Shown here: positions 55,140 through 64,000 of the stretch, piece after piece
Layout of the letters: the number at the start of each line of letters is the position of its first letter
How positions within the stretch are numbered: the first letter of the stretch is position 1
Assembly: GCA_009809945.1 (NCBI GenBank)
Contig: WTPW01000549.1
Coordinates: forward strand, 285,552-349,551
Source of the DNA: Gigaspora margarita
Lineage: Eukaryota > Glomeromycota > Glomeromycetes > Diversisporales > Gigasporaceae
DNA length: 64,000 bases
Reading direction: 5' to 3'
Program-made: the position numbers and the translations under genes
Notes under the pieces: model-generated
What the model saw: only the letters and a program-made list of their open reading frames with translations
Databases searched by the model: none
What the model was told of the DNA's origin: nothing

Positions 55140-55505
55140 AGCAAAGTGATAAAAGATATAAGGTGCTCAACAATGAAAAATCAAACTTACACTAGCCAAA
55201 CTTAACCAAGAACTAATAACAAAGAATAACAAGATTGAAAATAGAGTTGGAGCACCAATACTTTCTTGTAGAAAAAGATATAAGGTGCCCAACTCAATAA
55301 AACTGGACTACAATAAATCTAAACAACCTAATAAATCTAGCTAAAACTAAAAAACCTAATATAAATAAGAATACAAAATGGAACCTCAAAATAAGAAAAG
55401 ATATAAGGCATATCAACAAAGACCTTATAAAAATAATGCACAAAGGTTTAAAAGAAAATACAAAGTATATTAGTAAAAAAAAATATAGGTGCCCTAACAT
55501 AATAG
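55140..55505. repeat. Four copies of AAAAGATATAAGGTGCYCAAC
   Basis: Near 55148, 55266, 55396 and 55477, in one orientation with spacings of about 80-130 bp. TATAAGGTGC also occurs at 62105. Might be repeated element ends or a degenerate tandem. Confidence 0.5.
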
Positions 55506-55563
55506 GAATATCTTATAATATGCCTAAACTACAAAATTTCCCTAAGGAACTTAGCGAGTTAAC

Positions 55564-55743
55564 AGGACCCCAAAATATACATAGATAGGTTAGGTTAATT
55601 ATAGGGTTACTAAAAAAGGAAAGATCTGCAGAAAAAACTTCAAAAATAAGCAAAAAAATTACTATAAATAGAAAAGATCTGCATAAAAACCTCAAAAATA
55701 AGCAAACTCATACCTGACCTATCTATGTATATTTCGGGGTCCT
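55564..55743. mobile_element. hAT-like MITE, 180 bp (copy 2)
   Basis: AGGACCCCAAAATATACATAG ATAGGT at the left and its inverse at the right, with a perfect 8 bp duplication GAGTTAAC (55556-55563, 55744-55751). Same family as 45266-45443; copies share the internal GATCTGCAGA and AAAAATAAGCAAA pieces. Confidence 0.9.
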
Positions 55744-55979
55744 GAGTTAACTTACAAAGAATATGAGAAAAGAATCTAGTATGATTTATTCACAATATCA
55801 CACATAGATTCAAGTGCACTTCAACTGTTCTTTAAATAGTGTAAATGAAACCAAAGTCATATAAAAAACTAATTGGAATAACCTGCAATGAACTATAAAA
55901 AGATATCATAGAAGCTGTTATACAAACAAAAAGTAATATAATACAAATATTCATGTAGTACATATCTGAAAAGGAGAAT

Positions 55980-57000
55980 TCAAAGACAAATTTGAACAAA
56001 ATCAAATAACATTAATAAGAGGTATAGCAGATATCGATAATAATATCAAAATAATTGAAGGAAATGTTAGATTTAGTTATATATACAACAATAGAATTAG
56101 ATTTAAGTAGTAATTTATTAAATAAGCAAGATAACCTAAACTGGAAAATAACTAGAATAATAGAAGAAGTGCAAATAGCACATAGAATAGGAGCCAGAAA
56201 CTATGTACTTTATATTAGAATGGCTTAGAATAATAACAAATTGGACATAATACAGAACCTGCAAGAAATATTAAAACAAACCAAAGATACAGATATCATG
56301 ATATTATTAGAAATCTTAGCAGCAAATAAATGCTATGGTGCAATAATAGAAGAACTAATAGAAATCAGAAACAAGGTTTACAAAGAAAATCAGTATAAAC
56401 AACACCTTACAACAGAAAAAATGATAGATAGAATAAAGTTGTATTTGATATATAACATTATTTTGTAGCAGGAGCAGATAGAACAACAGAAGACTATAAA
56501 AAAGTCTTAGACAAGTATGGAAAAGATATCCAACTTTGCCATATAAACAATGTGGTTTGTGCTAAAAAAATAAAAAACAAAAACAGCCATATCTACAAAA
56601 TTAAAGAAACAATCTTTGGAAGTAGACCTAATATTCACAAATACCTGCTAATAGGATTATTACCCAAGAAATATTTAAAACCATAGTACAACAATGTAAA
56701 GGAGCTGCAATACTAGAAATACCCAGAAAGAAAAACTGAAATAAACAAGAACAAATAAAGGAAGTACAAATGCTAAGATATTATACTATGGATATACTAT
56801 TATTAAATAGAGAATTAGAACAAGAACTGTAAGACAGAATAAAGAAATTAAACAAATAGGATCTAAGAAACGGAATATAATATAGTGATTTACTAATAGA
56901 AATTATAAATAATTATCAAAAAAATCAAATAGATCCAATGGACTATTTAACAAGCTCACTAAAAAACCTAACTTAAAAAAAAAAAGAAAAAATATCAAGA
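55980..57000 (+). pseudogene. Retroelement-derived coiled-coil region, unidentified
   Basis: Plus-strand frames EGEFKDKFEQNQITLIRGIA, KITRIIEEVQIAHRIGARNY, then an open 75-codon stretch (NLQEILKQTKDTDIMILLEI) and QLCHINNVVCAKKIKNKNSH, LIGLLPKKYLKP, DLLIEIINNYQKNQIDPMDY. Composition (I, K, N, E rich) and helix propensity match 59.1-60.8 kb, suggesting both belong to one element split by the insertion at 57035-59082. Function unknown. Confidence 0.4.
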
Positions 57001-57034
57001 TTAACAAGAAGATGAAGCAAGAAAAAGTATCCAT

Positions 57035-59082
57035 AATAATAAAATACATCATTGAATTTATAGTACTGAAATCTTTTGAAAGAAATTGTATACCAAAATC
57101 TTTTGAAAGAATTGCGATTGATGCAAAATCTTTTGAAAGAATCGAAATCTTTCAAAAGATTTCGGTATGCATATCTTTCGAAGGATTTCAAAATAAAATT
57201 TTGAAATATTGCGAAATAAGTTTCGAAATATTGTGAAATAGAGCAAAAAAAATGCATTACCTAATTATTTATTCCACTTTGGAAATGCAGGAGGTACTAT
57301 TTCGCATATTATTATATAAATTTGCAATGTTTTGCAATTTTTCGTAATATTTCACAAAATTTTAAAATTTTTTAAAATTTTTGCAATTTTTTATTTATTT
57401 ACATTTTAAATTAAATATACATTTTTAATTAATATTTTATATATATTATATTTTAATTATTATACATTCTTTACAATATTATTTTTATATTATTACATAT
57501 TATTTTAACTACTTTCACACTTCTTTGCACTAATTCTATTACTATTGTAGAAGAAAATAAATAAAAACTAGCACCTATATACTTATTTTTGCACATCCCA
57601 CAATTAGCTATTATCTTTACTTCTTTGTTTAACTATTGTATTAGCTTTGCTATTTCTTTTGTTATCTTCTTTTTGCTTCTCGCACTTCTTTGCACTAATT
57701 CTATTACTATTATAGAAAAAAATAAAAACTAGCGCCTATATACTTATTTTTGTACACTCCACAATTAGCTATTATCTTTGCTTCCTTGTTTAACTATCGT
57801 ATTAGCTTCACTATTTTTTTTGTTACCTTAGTTTCACTCTTTTTTCTAAATACTTTTTAAAAATAGTAGAAAAGTGAAAAATAAAAAAAAACACATTTCT
57901 TAAAAGTAAGAGTTGGTGTTCTTGCAACTTGCTAGAAAAATCTAGTATTCTTGCAAAATGCCGGAGAAGTTTAAGTTAGTGTTTTTTTAAAGTACCAGAA
58001 AGTCAGGTTGCATTCTTCAAAGTTCTAAAGTTAGGAATAAATAAAATAAAAAAATAAGTAAAAAAAAAAACAAATGAAAAAACTAAATATATAAGCAAAA
58101 CTTTTTAAAAAAAATGAAGCCCCAAGTCTTTATTTCTCTGAAGTAAGAGTTTACATTCAGAAATTGCTGAACCCAAGTTGTTTTTGTAAAGTGCCAGGTT
58201 AATGTTCTTGCAATGTGCCAGAAAAGTATGTATTTGTTTGCAAAGTATTGAAAAGTCTGAGTTGCGATTTCTTGCAAAATGCCTGAAAGTAAAATTTTGT
58301 TCTCACAAAGTGCCAGAATAAAATAAATTAATAAAAAAAATTTTAAAAATAAAAAACAAAAACAAAAACAAAAAATAAATGAAGCAAAAACTTGTAAAAA
58401 CTTGCACTTAACTAAATCATTTCTCTAAAAAAAAATTCTTGAAAATTTTGAAATTGCTAGAAAAATTAGTTATGTGTCTTGTAATATGTCGAAAGTCTGA
58501 GTTGGCTTGCAAAGTCTTATTGGTGTTCTTTCAAAGTGCTGAAAAGTTGTATTCTTGCAAAGAGTTAATATTCTTGTAAAGTGTAAAAAAAATTAAAAAA
58601 TAAATAAATAAAAAAAATGAAAAAATGAAATGAAAACAAAAAAAAACAAAATAAAACTAAAAAACAATAAAAATAAAGTGAAAGAAAAAAAAACTGTTTA
58701 GAAGATCTAATATATAAACAAAAAAATCTGATCTGATCTTGTAATACAGTAGATTAATTTCAATATATTATACAAAATTCTGAAGTATTTCAAATATAGT
58801 CCAATGCATCCTTGGCATAACCCAGGTTACATATCTACTGATCCAGCTGATCTAGCTAGTTCTAAAATATTTTGAAATATTTCAATTACAAAATATTTTG
58901 AAAAATATTTTGAATCAATTTTCAAAATATTTTGAAAACATTTTCAAAATATTTTGAAAGCTGAAATATTTCAAAATATATTTCAAAATATTTCAAAATA
59001 TATTACGATATGCGAAATCTTTAAAAAGATTTTGCAGTAATGCAAAATCTTTCGAAAAATTTTGTATATTTATTTTGCTGAT
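57035..59082 (+). mobile_element. Two-kilobase dispersed element, copy B (uninterrupted)
   Basis: Begins in CATCATTGAATTTATAGTA, followed by five GAAATCTTTTGAAAG-type palindromes, and ends with GCAAAATCTTTCGAAAAATT and TATTTATTTTGCT. The middle has an internal duplication (57520-57640 and 57685-57830: CACTTCTTTGCACTAATTCT, ACTAGCACCTATATACTTAT). It lies inside the retroelement coding region, with coiled-coil frames on both sides. Inverse relative of 46112-50285. No protein coding. Confidence 0.7.
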
Positions 59083-59089
59083 ATAGGAC

Positions 59090-59900
59090 AAATAACTTAT
59101 AAAATAAATAAGATAAGGAATAAACATTTACCTCAAATAGGAATAGCACAAAAGAAAAAAAGTAACAAGTCACCAACATCACTATCATTCTCTCAAATAT
59201 AGAAGAAAACAAATAATCGCCTAGAAGAAATAAAAAGAATACATGATAAAAATGAATCAAAAGAACTAGTAACAGATTTAGAAAGACTAAAGGAAGACAT
59301 AGCAAATATAAAAACAGAACATCTGAGATTAACAAGAATAAACAATAAGAAAGTTCATAATACTTTAAAAATAATACAAGAAATACCTATATTACTAGAA
59401 GAAATAAGAACATATCCTGGAACTAAAAGAGAAAAACTCTGGAATACAATCCAATGGATTAATAAACAAAGTAAAATAACACAAGAATCTGTCAAAAGAG
59501 AAATACACAGAAAAGAAATAAAATAGTAACAGGACATAAACAAACAATTAAACATGACAATAGAAGATTTTAAAAAATTACAAGAATTTAAAAAACAGGC
59601 CATACAACACTAGTTATTTCAAATATTAGTAACAAACCTAGATCAAGAAATAAAAAACCAAGCAGAAATAAGATACAATGAATTCATAAGAGAAAGCCTG
59701 CAAAAGCCCAAAGAAAATATCTATAAAAATAGAAACAAATAAAGACTTCTTTAAACAATTAAAAAGAGAAGATAACCAATTAAAAGAAATAACAAAAGAA
59801 AGAAAACAAAAAGAACAACAAATAAAGAAAACAATAGATTCAGACTCAAATAATGAAAGTGATTTAGAAAATAAAGATTATTAAAGAAAGCATAATGAAT
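59090..59900 (+). pseudogene. Coiled-coil retroelement frames upstream of the 302-codon ORF
   Basis: RLEEIKRIHDKNESKELVTD, LERLKEDIANIKTEHLRLTR, QEIPILLEEIRTYPGTKREK, then after a stop MTIEDFKKLQEFKKQAIQ, LVTNLDQEIKNQAEIRYNEF. Strong heptad-like helix pattern. At least three stops. Likely the decayed front of the gag-like protein that follows. Confidence 0.45.
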
Positions 59901-59902
59901 TT

Positions 59903-60811
59903 ATGAAAAATCTAAATAAATGTAAAAGAAAACAAATAAATCTTGGACCAGACTATAAAGAATTCAACAAAAAAGCAAAAGACCTATTAAAACCCTTAAT
60001 GATAAATAATGAAGTATCAAGACACTCAAAAAAATCAAGTATTAGTAGCATGGCTAGTACTAGTAGTATACCAAGTATACATCTGAATAACCAACCAGCA
60101 GTACTACCTACTGACTATGAAAAAACCTATAAATTAAAAAGTAATAGAAACCTACATAAACAAGAAGATATAGAAATAGAAGATGATCATAATAACTCAT
60201 ATAATCAAAAATATCAAGAAAGTAAACAAGAAACTTCTCAAGAAAGTATGATAACAAGAGGTTATAATTACCTTTTTGAAAAGAAAAAGAGCAATAATAA
60301 CCATAAAGAAAACATAGTAAAGGATCAAGCTATGAAAAATATAGGAAGTGAACAAAATAACCCAGAATTCATTAGAAGAAGAAAATATCCAACCAAAAAA
60401 AGAATAAAAAATAGAGAAGAAGCTAGACAAGCAATAGAAAATAATAAAAAACAACTTGAACAAGAATATAAACAAATGCAAGCATTAAAACAACAAGAAC
60501 TGAATAGACAAAATGATCAAAATAATGAGCAAATAGAATACAATCAAAATGGATTAGAAATAGGAATGGACAAAAGCTTACAATCGCCATTTATAAGACT
60601 AGTACAATCAAGTACACCAATACCACCAAAAGATAACTACCAAACCTCTTTTGGATATTATAGTAGTAATGATGATAATAATAAACTATACAATATAGAA
60701 ATTAAAGAAATCAAAAATAAACTAATAAAAATAAAAAGAACTAAAATAAATATACATGAAGAACTAGAACATATAATTAATGAAATTAGAAAACATATAA
60801 TATCAACATAA
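59903..60811 (+). CDS. Hypothetical gag-like protein, 302 residues
   Basis: The longest intact frame of the retroelement region. Starts MKNLNKCKRKQINLGPDYKE; serine-rich (SSISSMASTSSIPSIH); QESKQETSQESMITRGYNYL; a basic stretch EFIRRRKYPTKKRIKNREEA; a coiled coil of about 45 residues rich in Q and E (RQAIENNKKQLEQEYKQMQA); and a terminal helix IKRTKINIHEELEHIINEIR. Looks like a nucleic-acid-binding structural protein, but no family is certain. Lies directly upstream of the dUTPase-like/RT region in the same direction. Confidence 0.45.
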   Translation: MKNLNKCKRKQINLGPDYKEFNKKAKDLLKPLMINNEVSRHSKKSSISSMASTSSIPSIHLNNQPAVLPTDYEKTYKLKSNRNLHKQEDIEIEDDHNNSYNQKYQESKQETSQESMITRGYNYLFEKKKSNNNHKENIVKDQAMKNIGSEQNNPEFIRRRKYPTKKRIKNREEARQAIENNKKQLEQEYKQMQALKQQELNRQNDQNNEQIEYNQNGLEIGMDKSLQSPFIRLVQSSTPIPPKDNYQTSFGYYSSNDDNNKLYNIEIKEIKNKLIKIKRTKINIHEELEHIINEIRKHIIST

Positions 60812-60879
60812 GAAACAGAAAATCACTAAAAACAGAAACTGAATATATACTAAAACCATATACATGGACACAAATTGAA

Positions 60880-61720
60880 ATAAATAAAAAAGAAAATTAC
60901 TTAGTAACAACGCCAATGCATATTGCTAAAGAAAGAATATGCATACAATCTGGAATAGTTAATAATTGCCAGATATGGGCAATCAATTATACAAACAAAT
61001 CAAAGAAAAATACCTAAAAAACAACATATTGGAAATATAAAGACTATAAAAAAAAATATTCAATTTTCATAAATATGAAATGGAAATCAACAAAAAGAAA
61101 TTTCTAAAAAAGAATAATTAAAAATCTTAATAAATAATACTCATAAAAAGTATAAACATGTGATGAAACCAATATTTGAATAATATATCCAAATATTTAG
61201 AAGAAAAGTAGAAAAAGGAACATCCTTTAACAAGGAAATGTTCCAAGAAATAACACTAGACCTAACATTATCTGAAAAAGATATACCTTTTAAGGTAAAA
61301 GCTAATAAAATTAGACTATACTCTAAAGATCAAGTAGAACAAGCAGACAAATTATACAAAGAACTTAGAGAAAGTAAACATATTAACTCATCCAAATCAA
61401 CTTGGATGTCATCTTTGGTAATAGTACCCAAACCTGATAGTAGTTATAGAGCTGCAGTAGACTGCTCAAACCTTAACAAATACTTAAAAGATGATCCTTA
61501 TAAAATACCTAATATTAATGTTTTACTACAAAAGCTAGCAAGCCATAAATTTTTTTTTACCTGTGACTTTAAGAGTGCTTTTTATTAGTTTTCTCTCAAA
61601 AAAAGATAAACATTTAACTGCTGTATTTTTCTCTAGCAAAGGAAAATACAAGTTCAACAAATGCCCTATAGGAATTAAAACCATACTAGCATACACAGGT
61701 CAAAATTATACACATCGGTG
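60880..61720 (+). pseudogene. Reverse transcriptase fragment with upstream beta-barrel segment
   Basis: Plus strand: KENYLVTTPMHIAKERICIQSG and NCQIWAINYTNKSKK resemble the short dUTPase/protease-like barrel preceding RT in some Ty3-type and caulimovirus-like elements (inference). An open 116-codon frame at 61238 has SSKSTWMSSLVIVPKPDSSY, RAAVDCSNLNKYL, DDPYKIPNINVLLQKLASHK and FFTCDFKSAFY, the first RT motifs; D in TCDFKS is the first catalytic aspartate. After a stop and shift, KKDKHLTAVFFSSKGKYKFN, KCPIGIKT continues the palm. The second motif (YxDD) and RNase H are missing, replaced by a microsatellite. Confidence 0.7.
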
Positions 61721-61724
61721 TAAT

Positions 61725-62050
61725 ATCAGGTACCCGATATATATATGATATATATATGATATGTGACTGATATGTGTAGGATATATTTATACACATACCC
61801 GATATGTATAGAGTTCATGTTGGATATCAGACACATATTAGACACATATAGTATACATAGGGTATACATGCCGTATACATGCCATATATATATCGCATAT
61901 ATAAATTTGTAATGCATCATGTACCCAGTATATATTATAGGATGCCCGATATGTATAGTTTCATATAGGATATCGGATACATGTCGAACATATATAGTAC
62001 ACATATAGTATATATGCTATATATATATTAGGTATATATCGCTCTGTAAT
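61725..62050. repeat. Degenerate GATATGTATA / ACACATAT microsatellite
   Basis: Alternating ATATATGATATGT, GGATATCGGACACATAT, ATACATGCCATATATATCG units. Truncates the RT fragment. Non-coding. Confidence 0.85.
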
Positions 62051-62104
62051 AATATTATAATTGTAATATTACTACTTTATTTTAATTTTAATTTATTAAA
62101 AATA

Positions 62105-62335
62105 TAAGGTGCACTGCCCTATTTCCACAAACTTTTTTTTATGATATATAAAACTTTTTTAAAAATTAATATTTTTTTACTAAAAAATATATATAATATA
62201 TATAATCAATTTATTATTAAAAAATATCTAAATTGAATAATATTTATATACAAAAAAATTTTTTTTCAAATAAAGCTAAATTTTATAAAATTTATAGAAA
62301 TTTTAATTTGCTGTCCTATTCCTATTAATATAATA
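62105..62335. mobile_element. Probable 3' terminal region of the pogo-like element
   Basis: TAAGGTGCACTGCCCTATTTCC at 62105-62127 may be the outer end of the element (TA plus terminal repeat); TTGCTGTCCTATTCCTATTA at 62309-62329 is a diverged internal relative. The partner terminus would lie to the right of the window, so this cannot be confirmed. Confidence 0.35.
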
Positions 62336-62359
62336 TAAATTTTTTAAAAATTTTATATT

Positions 62360-63985
62360 TTATAATTTTTTTTTTTTAATAATTAGTTTTTTAGGTTTTG
62401 TACTTACTTTTTTTGCTTTTTTTTTTGCTCTTTGTTCTTTTCTTAGTTTTATATCTTCTATTTTCTTTTGCTTAATATTTTCTTTTTCTTGTAATTCTTT
62501 TGTAATAGCTTCAGAAGTTACTAAATTTCCAAATTTAAAAGCTTTAGGTCGAGTTTTAGGTTTTTCTTCACTTGAAATAGTCTTCATAAATGGATATTTC
62601 ATAATTGATGATAAAGATGTAGTTCCAGGATGTTCAAGAGCTTTAATATATTCTTTTAATTGCTGATTTTCATTTTCAAGTTGTGCAATTTTAAGACTTC
62701 TTGTATCATGTTCATGTTGTGGATTAAAAGGAACTTCTAATTTTTTTTCAGTTGATAATGAAGGTGCCAAGCGGTCTGGATTAATTGCATTAGGATTCCA
62801 AGGCCAAATCCCAGTTGCAGTATAAGCATTTCTAATTGCTGTAGGAGTATAAGTTTTAAAAAAAGCTTCACCAAAAACTTGTGCAAAAGAATACTTTGTA
62901 ACAATTTTTTGGTTATTAGTAAATCTATAATTGTCAGAAGCTTTATCATATTCAAGTTTAAGTTTTTTAAAAGGTATCTCAGAAGGTTGAAGAATATGTG
63001 TTGTATTTGATGGAAGAACATATAATAAAATTCCATTATCACGACAATAATTAATACTAATCAAATCAATATGACTAGCATGTCCATCAAGCATAAGTAA
63101 AACTGGTCTAAAAGGTGGAATTGATTTATTAAAATGTTCAATGTACATTCTAAAAATGTTTTCATGCATATAACCAGTATCAGTAAAAGCTGCAACAGTG
63201 CCAGGTGGAACAGATATGCCAGATAACAATCCATCAAGAACATTAACTCCCTTGTAAATAAGCAATGGTGGAATATAGGTTCCTGCAGCTGAAATTGTAG
63301 GGCATACAGAAATGTGTTCTTTTGAATTTCCAGCTGCAGTTTTATGAACTTGTCAGGCATTTTTTTTGGCTAAAACTTTTTGTAATCGGGCAGAAATATT
63401 AAATCCTGATTCGTCCATGTTCCAGATTCGATCTGGAGTTAAAGAATAATCATCTAAAAGGTTTTTAAGTTTTTCAAAATGGTCTGTAAGAACAACTGGG
63501 TTGGCTTTACTTGCACGTGCTTGAGAAAGTTCTTGAGGTGTACGAAATGAAAGTTCTGGATGATCTTTCATAAATCTCTTCCACCACTTATCACCGGGGG
63601 CACCATTAAATGGGTGTTTTTGGTTCCGGATACTAAGAATCTGCATAACCATAGTGTTAACGGCCTCTTTGGTAAGTCCAAACCCAAGTTGCTGCATGTT
63701 TAAACAATAACCGGCTATTTCATTCTCTTCATAGGCTATAAGTATAGTAGGGGGACCACGACGATTTGGAACACCTTTTTCTATAGCATCGCGTAAGGTT
63801 CGGTCAGCAATACCAAACTCAAGAGCAACTCTATGGACGCTTAAAGGTGGTGCTGAGCTAAGTTTTTGGGTTTCAAGAAATTCAAGTGCTGCACGAATAG
63901 AGGCTTGATGGGAAGTTTCTTGGTTTGTTAAAGGATTTTGTGAATTTTGCTGAAGTGTTTCTTGTTGAACTTTTACTAACGACAT
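62360..63985 (-). pseudogene. pogo/Tigger-type transposase with a single nonsense codon
   Basis: 541 codons with one internal TGA (codon 211, at 63353-63355). Residues 28-72 form a helix-turn-helix of the psq/CENP-B type (AALEFLETQK..VHRVALEFGI, RTLRDAI); a second CENP-B-like helical domain follows (EENEIAGYCLNMQQLGFGLT, W-KRFMKDHPELSFR). DDE core: D191 in WNMDESGF, D300 in LLMLDGHASH, and E336 in HILQPSEIPF, where pogo proteins usually have D; spacing D300-E336 is about 35. C-terminus is a coiled coil (IAQLENENQQLKEYIKALEH) and a lysine-rich tail. Start ATG at 63985 follows a 14 bp T-run. CGA to TGA is the probable cause of the stop. Confidence 0.85.
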
Positions 63986-64000
63986 TTTTTTTTTTTTTTT

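Noticed and set aside
46112..59082. A 13 kb Maverick-like element with ~2 kb terminal inverted repeats
   Set aside because: Copy A is split by an insertion and copy B lies inside retroelement coding sequence; no adenovirus-type capsid, ATPase or polymerase B was seen between them. Two independent opposite insertions fit better.
1..64000. CRISPR array or bacterial operon
   Set aside because: Introns, kinase and transposon families are eukaryotic; direct repeats seen have no regular unique spacers.

Overview
This is a very AT-rich eukaryotic window (64 kb, two assembly gaps at 24299-25263 and 40431-40768) packed with transposable-element debris. Tyrosine-kinase-like kinases carrying an N-terminal four-cysteine module, Sel1-repeat fragments, short 70-80 bp GT-AG introns and the mix of elements (pogo/Tc1, hAT, PIF/Harbinger, Mutator-like, LINE, Ty3-like) all point to an arbuscular mycorrhizal fungus (Glomeromycotina). 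This is inferred from family style; no database was searched.

Layout. (1) 1-1270: 5' three exons of a minus-strand kinase-family gene that runs off the left edge. (2) 2.9-7.9 kb: dispersed repeats and a broken SAP/CCHC gag-like gene. (3) 7.9-12.6 kb: a multi-exon integrase-like gene (KRBA2/SCAND3 type), now a pseudogene, hit by at least three smaller elements and carrying an unusual coding minisatellite. (4) 13.1-22.7 kb: small inverted-repeat elements, including a fourfold palindrome, and a broken hAT-type transposase. (5) 22.8-26.3 kb: a satellite with higher-order structure around gap 1. (6) 29.4-29.9 kb: kinase pseudogene split by a MITE. (7) 30.2-36.4 kb: the best gene of the window, a minus-strand kinase-like gene in which one exon has been amplified into a tandem array. 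(8) 36.5-41.9 kb: a large inverted duplication whose left arm took a hAT-like and a Mutator-like foldback insertion while the right arm still shows the empty site. (9) 42.3-46 kb: Sel1-repeat wreckage and satellites. (10) 46.1-61.7 kb: two opposite copies of a ~2 kb repeat, a LINE fragment, an EF-Tu gene fragment and a decayed Ty3/pararetrovirus-like retroelement. (11) 62.4-64 kb: a nearly intact pogo-like transposase with one nonsense codon.

Main observation. The gene at 30188-36425 can be read as ten exons. Nine are copies of one cassette encoding: kinase strands beta4-beta5 (VYGLTQ...EYM.VF), a CX2CX9CX2C module, the WTSGN..ID..IKE stretch, and the kinase N-lobe up to beta3 (ATWLDG...VELK). 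Every cassette starts after an AAG|TT acceptor and ends at a GAA|GTAAG (once AAA|GTAAG) donor, so every internal exon is phase 0-0 and can be skipped or repeated without loss of frame. Only the last cassette has a glycine-rich loop (GKGGFGSVF); in all others the loop is deleted. If all exons are joined the product is about 1,709 residues with nine cysteine modules and one kinase domain; if exons are chosen alternatively, the locus could make many kinase isoforms. The three exons at the left edge are a segmental duplicate of the 5' end of this array. Introns in the array are 72-86 bp except three, and all three exceptions are explained by visible events (two MITE insertions and a short acceptor duplication).
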